Source: an uncultured Lachnospiraceae bacterium (GTDB taxonomy: Bacteria > Bacillota > Clostridia > Lachnospirales > Lachnospiraceae). Taken from it: DNA of 10,363 nt. The notes beneath the pieces are model-generated. The model worked only from the letters and a program-made list of their open reading frames with translations. It made no database searches and was not told the origin of the DNA. Within the stretch, counting starts at the first letter, position 1. Every line of letters begins with the position of its first letter. The DNA is taken from NCBI GenBank assembly GCA_937915975.1, contig CALGGL010000269.1, positions 1-10,363 on the forward strand. The letters are read 5' to 3'. Positions 7,483-10,363 of this stretch are shown piece after piece. A program made the translations under genes and the position numbers.

Positions 7483-7533
7483 ATTCTTGTTAGACAGATG
7501 GTGCTAACCGTTGGCGGACAACAGAAAAATTAG
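7483..7533 (+). repeat. RNA repeat unit 2 (51 nt)
   Basis: Directly follows unit 1 with no spacer. Begins ATTCTTG, stem GTTAG (7489-7493) with CTAAC (7504-7508) around a 10-nt loop, then GTTG/CAAC around GCGGA, then GAAAAA and TTAG. Four of five stem pairs differ from unit 1 on both sides while pairing is preserved. Confidence 0.8.
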
Positions 7534-7540
7534 TCATTTT

Positions 7541-7583
7541 AAGAGAGTTGATAATGCTAAAGTATTATTCAACTCTCTTTTTT
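7541..7583 (+). terminator. Intrinsic terminator between repeat RNA and protein gene
   Basis: AAGAGAGTTGA (7541-7551) pairs perfectly with TCAACTCTCTT (7569-7579); TAAT pairs with ATTA above a one-base bulge, and six T (7578-7583) follow. It lies 17 nt before the start codon of the protein gene, so the protein mRNA must come from readthrough. This fits the terminator that sets the antitoxin-to-toxin ratio in type III loci. Confidence 0.9.
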
Positions 7584-7599
7584 ATTTTAGGAGAAAGAA

Positions 7600-8256
7600 A
7601 TGAAATATACATCTAACACATATAAAAATGCTATTAATATAATTACAAATGCGGCTAAAGATTACAAGCAAATACTTAGTAATCAAAACTTTATTTTTAT
7701 TTTTAAAAACAGAAATGATAATTCAATAGATTATTTCGAAGCTGTATTTTTAGATCGTAATTTTCAACATTTAACAGGTATTGATTTTACCGATACAAAC
7801 GGAAAAATACTACATAAGTCATTATATTTTTATAAAAAATGTCTTAATGGCAAAATAAAAGAAAATGAAATAAGTTATAAAGCTGATGGAACAACAGAAC
7901 TAAAACTAAAAGCTCTTCCATTGATAATTAATTTTCTTAATTCATCAAAAATGACTGCAACTTATAATTCATTTAAACCCAAATTATCAGTTGACAGATT
8001 GGTTGGAACTACTAATTTTTGTATCGGTTTCACAAAAGATAAAGACTTTTTTGTTCCAAGTTCCTGTTTATTAGAAGATATACGTAATCTTTCTGATGTT
8101 ACACATCAAATTTTAGCAATTTATTCAAAATCATCCAATAATAAAAAAACAGTTTATAATAATTTGAGATACATAGCTAAAGGTATAACTATTGAAAAAT
8201 TAAATATGTCTGACGGCTTAAAAACTTTAATTGGATTATCAAAAAATAATATATAA
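7600..8256 (+). CDS. PBECR-like putative nuclease, candidate toxin of a type III-like TA system
   Basis: A 218-residue soluble protein with no signal peptide or membrane segment. AGGAG (7589-7593) is 6 nt before the ATG. An N-terminal helical part (1-30) is followed by strands FIFIFKN (31-37) and YFEAVFLD (45-52), then FQHLTGIDF (55-63). This F-x-H-L-T-G motif is, from memory, the hallmark of PBECR (phage Barnase-EndoU-Colicin-RelE-like) nuclease domains such as PBECR4. Downstream, FFVPSSCLLEDIRN (150-163), ILAIYSKS (171-178) and KKTVYNNLRYIAKG (182-195) also fit that family, with His57, Ser154/155 and Lys/Tyr near 175-186 as plausible active-site residues. It lies after the repeat RNA and its terminator, in the place of the toxin in type III systems. 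It is markedly more AT-rich than pyrG, gltB or amt, suggesting transfer. The family call is recall, not a search; the toxin role is inferred from context. Confidence 0.62.
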   Translation: MKYTSNTYKNAINIITNAAKDYKQILSNQNFIFIFKNRNDNSIDYFEAVFLDRNFQHLTGIDFTDTNGKILHKSLYFYKKCLNGKIKENEISYKADGTTELKLKALPLIINFLNSSKMTATYNSFKPKLSVDRLVGTTNFCIGFTKDKDFFVPSSCLLEDIRNLSDVTHQILAIYSKSSNNKKTVYNNLRYIAKGITIEKLNMSDGLKTLIGLSKNNI

Positions 8257-8263
8257 CGTTTTT

Positions 8264-8280
8264 ATCATGCGAAGCATGAT
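8264..8280. repeat. Short hairpin after the PBECR-like gene
   Basis: A perfect 7-bp stem, ATCATGC and GCATGAT, with a GAA triloop. The tip is GCGAAGC, known as an exceptionally stable mini-hairpin. There is no T run, so it is not a terminator by itself; it may protect the mRNA 3' end. Confidence 0.6.
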
Positions 8281-8372
8281 GTCGGTTGGATAGAGGTGTA
8301 TGTAAGCCCTTGTAGGTTTCAGATGCTTAGCGTAGCCTTTTGAAACAAGTGAGCACTTAGCTTATAGATAAC

Positions 8373-8399
8373 TTTTCTCCTTGCGTAGCAAGGAGAAAA
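8373..8399. repeat. Perfect 12-bp hairpin with GTA triloop
   Basis: TTTTCTCCTTGC and GCAAGGAGAAAA are exact reverse complements around GTA. The arm GCAAGGAG resembles a ribosome binding site, but no start codon follows at a useful distance. Confidence 0.8.
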
Positions 8400-8455
8400 A
8401 TAAATAATATCCCACATTTGCATTTATGCAAAACTGTGGGATATTATTTATTTTT
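8396..8455. terminator. Bidirectional intrinsic terminator
   Basis: A perfect 21-bp inverted repeat (8396-8416 with 8435-8455) whose upper part is CCCACA/TGTGGG and whose outer part is A-rich on one side and T-rich on the other. The loop itself folds as TTTGCAT/ATGCAAA. On both strands the stem ends in a T-rich run (plus: TTATTTATTTTTGTTTTTG), so it can end the PBECR-like transcript and the convergent amt transcript. Confidence 0.85.
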
Positions 8456-8594
8456 GTTTTTGATATGCATTAGTAGAAAACATATATATATGTTTAGTAC
8501 TCCTACTTGTTTCAATGAGTGCGAACGCGCTACGCGAGTATCTGAAGCCTACAAGGGCTTACATACACCATTCTATCCAACCGACCACAAAGCT

Positions 8595-10349
8595 TTAATT
8601 GTCACTCTGTAGTGCATCGTATCCGGTCTCGCCGGTTCTTACTTTAACTACATTTTCCACATCGTATACGAAGATCTTACCATCGCCGATATGGCCTGTG
8701 TAAAGCACCTTACGTGCAGTGTTGATAACATCCATAACAGGAACCTTTGAAACAACCATCTCTACCTGAACCTTTGGCAAAAGAGACATCTCCATCTTAA
8801 CTCCACGGTAGTATTCCGGTGCACCGTTCTGTACACCACAGCCAAGAACCTGAGTTACGGTCATACCTGTTACGCCGATATTGTTCATCGCTTTCTTTAA
8901 CTTCTCGAAACGTTCCTGTTTAAGGATAATTTCAACCTTGGTAATCTTATGCTCATTAGGTATATCAGAAGTCTTAACCGCTGCCGGTACCGCTTCATCC
9001 ATAGGAACGCTGCCTATCATCTCGTAGTCGTCAAGATCAGAGGTATCCGAGATACCGGTCGGAGCAAATTCAAAGCCTGCATAAGCGCTTGTAAGACCGT
9101 GCTCAGTAAGGTCAAGACCTTTGATTTCCTCCTCCTTGCTTGCACGAAGACCAAGAGTTGCTCTTATAATTGCAAATGTAATGTAAATCGTAACTGCAGT
9201 CCATGCAGCAGTACAAATCATACCTAAAAGCTGAATACCAAGCAGCTTAAATCCGCCGCCGTAGAAAAGACCTACCATCTCATTTCCTGCTGAATCGGCA
9301 ACCGAGTAACCCGGTACAGTATTTGTTGAGAAAAGACCAACTGCGATAGTACCCCAGATACCATTTAACATATGTACCGCTACCGCACCTACAGGATCGT
9401 CAACATGAAGCACATAATCAAGGAACCATACACCAAATACTACAAGCACGCCCGATACTGCACCGATTATGATAGAACCTAAAGCATCTACTGTATCACA
9501 AGGAGCTGTGATTGCAACAAGTCCGGCAAGGGAAGCATTAAGACACATTGAAACATCCGGCTTGCCATATCTGATCCAAGTGAAAATCATACATACTACT
9601 GTTGCTACTGCAGGTGCAATTGTAGTTGTTACAAATATATCACCAAGCTGTGGAACACTTGTTGCGGCTGCACCGTTAAAGCCGTACCAACCAAGCCAGA
9701 GGATAAATACACCTAAAGCACCGATTGGGATATTGTGTCCCGGAAATGCATTTACCTTTGTTACCTTACCATTTTCATCCTTCTCAAATTTACCGATTCT
9801 CGGACCAAGCATTGCAGCACCTACAAGTGCGCAGATACCACCTACCATATGAATACAGTTTGAACCGGCAAAATCATGGAAGCCTATCTTTGCTAACCAG
9901 CCGCCGCCCCAGGTCCAGTGAGCCTCAACCGGATATATAACAGCGGAAATAACTGCCGAATATACACAGTATGAAATAAATCTTGTTCTTTCAGCCATGG
10001 CACCTGAAACTATGGTTGCCGTAGTTGCACAGAACACTAAGTTAAATACAAATCCTGACCAGTCAAAGTCAGCATAGTTTGTGAAAATATCAAAGTTCGG
10101 AATACCAACCAAACCGCACAAAGCATCTTCACCTAAGAATAGTCCAAAACCAAGCAGGATAAATGTAACTGTTCCTATACAAAAATCCATCAGGTTCTTC
10201 ATAATGATGTTACCTGCATTCTTGGCTCTTGCAAAGCCTGTCTCGACCATTGCAAAGCCTGCCTGCATCCAGAATACTAGAGCAGCGCCTATAAGGAACC
10301 ACACTCCAAAAATTTCTGAATTAACAGTTTCTAAAATCTCCTGAGCCAT
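8595..10349 (-). CDS. amt: Ammonium transporter Amt fused to a C-terminal PII (GlnB/GlnK) domain
   Basis: A 584-residue inner-membrane ammonium channel with its own PII regulator attached. Residues 1 to about 402 are the Amt channel: WGGGWLAKIG (147-156), DFAGSNCIHMVGG (159-171) with the first pore His167, GWYGFNGAAA (220-229), and DDPVGAVAVHMLNG (317-330) with the second pore His326. A hydrophilic linker of about 65 residues leads to a complete PII domain (about 468-575). There Q507, K526 and GDGK (555-558) match the PII residues that bind ATP and 2-oxoglutarate (Q39, K58, 87-90 in E. coli). R515, matching R47 that plugs the AmtB pore, is kept, but the uridylylated Tyr51 is Met519. GGAGGA (10363-10358) precedes the ATG at 10349. 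Amt-PII fusions are known in some anaerobes. The fusion suggests a channel gated by its own energy and nitrogen sensor. Confidence 0.95.
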   Translation of the reverse strand: MAQEILETVNSEIFGVWFLIGAALVFWMQAGFAMVETGFARAKNAGNIIMKNLMDFCIGTVTFILLGFGLFLGEDALCGLVGIPNFDIFTNYADFDWSGFVFNLVFCATTATIVSGAMAERTRFISYCVYSAVISAVIYPVEAHWTWGGGWLAKIGFHDFAGSNCIHMVGGICALVGAAMLGPRIGKFEKDENGKVTKVNAFPGHNIPIGALGVFILWLGWYGFNGAAATSVPQLGDIFVTTTIAPAVATVVCMIFTWIRYGKPDVSMCLNASLAGLVAITAPCDTVDALGSIIIGAVSGVLVVFGVWFLDYVLHVDDPVGAVAVHMLNGIWGTIAVGLFSTNTVPGYSVADSAGNEMVGLFYGGGFKLLGIQLLGMICTAAWTAVTIYITFAIIRATLGLRASKEEEIKGLDLTEHGLTSAYAGFEFAPTGISDTSDLDDYEMIGSVPMDEAVPAAVKTSDIPNEHKITKVEIILKQERFEKLKKAMNNIGVTGMTVTQVLGCGVQNGAPEYYRGVKMEMSLLPKVQVEMVVSKVPVMDVINTARKVLYTGHIGDGKIFVYDVENVVKVRTGETGYDALQSDN

Positions 10350-10357
10350 AAATTTTT

Positions 10358-10363
10358 TCCTCC
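10358..10363 (-). promoter_or_regulatory. amt ribosome binding site
   Basis: GGAGGA on the minus strand, 8 nt before the ATG at 10349, fixes the start of the Amt-PII gene. The promoter lies beyond the window. Confidence 0.8.

Larger units (their letters stand above)
7388..7583 (+). ncRNA. Structured tandem-repeat RNA, candidate type III-like RNA antitoxin
   Basis: A predicted transcript of about 195 nt between the consensus promoter and an intrinsic terminator. It opens with a perfect hairpin (GAAACAGC 7389-7396, GCTGTTTC 7399-7406). A segment at 7407-7431 carries GGTGGGCTAACACC, partly like the repeats, and then come two 51-nt repeats (7432-7482 and 7483-7533). The repeats share ATTCTTG, GTTGGC and CAACAGAAAAA. 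Between these, a 5-bp stem is kept while its sequence changes: GCCGA/TCGGT in the first, GTTAG/CTAAC in the second. There is no open frame with a ribosome binding site across it. In type III systems, repeats of this kind lie directly upstream of a terminator and the toxin gene, are cut into monomers by the toxin, and bind it. That this RNA does so is inference. Alternative: a tandem cis-regulatory leader. Confidence 0.68.
8281..8585. repeat. 305-bp element with long terminal inverted repeats
   Basis: The left arm (8281-8350) and right arm (8502-8585) are near-perfect inverted copies. They share GTCGGTTGGATAGA at the tip, then a 22-bp identical block (8293-8314 on the left), TTCAGAT, GCGTAGC and TGAAACAAGT, with a 2-nt and about an 8-nt length difference. 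Inside lie a 12-bp hairpin (8373-8399), a 21-bp hairpin (8396-8455) and an 18-bp palindrome (8478-8495). There is no transposase and no obvious target duplication (flanks GCATGAT and CACAAAG). Candidates are a MITE with long inverted repeats or a large extragenic palindrome. It separates the convergent PBECR-like and amt genes and ends 9 bp from the amt stop. Confidence 0.82.

Noticed and set aside
7432..7533. CRISPR array
   Set aside because: The two repeats are directly adjacent without spacers, differ in a compensatory manner, and have no cas genes nearby.
7388..7583. Known riboswitch or T-box leader
   Set aside because: I see no T-box sequence, no recognisable aptamer core, and a tandem 51-nt architecture that fits type III antitoxin RNA better. 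A novel cis-regulatory RNA remains the main alternative.
8281..8585. Insertion sequence with transposase
   Set aside because: The interior is only about 150 bp between the arms and encodes nothing; at most a non-autonomous element.
8418..8612. Small plus-strand coding region
   Set aside because: It lies across the inverted repeats and the 3' end of amt, with no ribosome binding site or protein-like composition.
9469..10344. Plus-strand open frames opposite amt
   Set aside because: They are antisense shadows of the conserved Amt reading frame, without start signals.

Overview
The window looks like a chromosomal segment from a low- to mid-GC Clostridia member, most likely Lachnospiraceae-like. 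This rests on Firmicutes-type ribosome binding sites, consensus TTGACA/TATAAT promoters, an ammonium transporter fused to a PII domain, and an AT-rich accessory block. The assignment is an inference; no rRNA or other taxonomic marker is present.

Layout. Positions 1-2943 (minus) hold the first 981 codons of the glutamate synthase large subunit (gltB), cut by the window edge. Positions 2944-3248 hold a 194-bp nested imperfect palindrome in front of gltB. CTP synthase (pyrG, minus) lies at 3249-4847, behind a promoter followed at once by an intrinsic terminator, an arrangement expected for attenuation. Positions 5062-5702 (minus) are a HigB/HigA-type toxin-antitoxin pair whose promoter spacer is occupied by a perfect 20-bp palindrome. 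A small three-helix membrane protein (6078-6398) and a lipoprotein (6499-7110), both minus, follow. On the plus strand, 7353-8256 is a compact unit: perfect consensus promoter, two 51-nt tandem RNA repeats, intrinsic terminator, ribosome binding site, and a 218-residue protein resembling PBECR-type nucleases. Positions 8264-8585 are a large nested inverted-repeat element with a bidirectional terminator at its centre. Positions 8595-10349 (minus) encode an Amt ammonium channel fused to a C-terminal PII domain.

How it fits together. The flanking housekeeping genes concern nitrogen: ammonium uptake and sensing (Amt-PII), glutamate synthesis (GltB) and a glutamine-consuming amidotransferase (PyrG). 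The AT-rich block of about 3.2 kb between pyrG and amt (5062-8256) carries toxin-antitoxin-like and envelope genes and looks acquired.

The most interesting candidate is 7353-8256. Its order (promoter, tandem structured repeats, terminator, toxin-like gene) is that of type III (RNA antitoxin) toxin-antitoxin systems, and the two repeats show compensatory base changes in a stem. The protein does not look like the ToxN/AbiQ toxins I know. It carries an F-x-H-L-T-G motif reminiscent of PBECR nucleases, so this may be an undescribed type III-like family.
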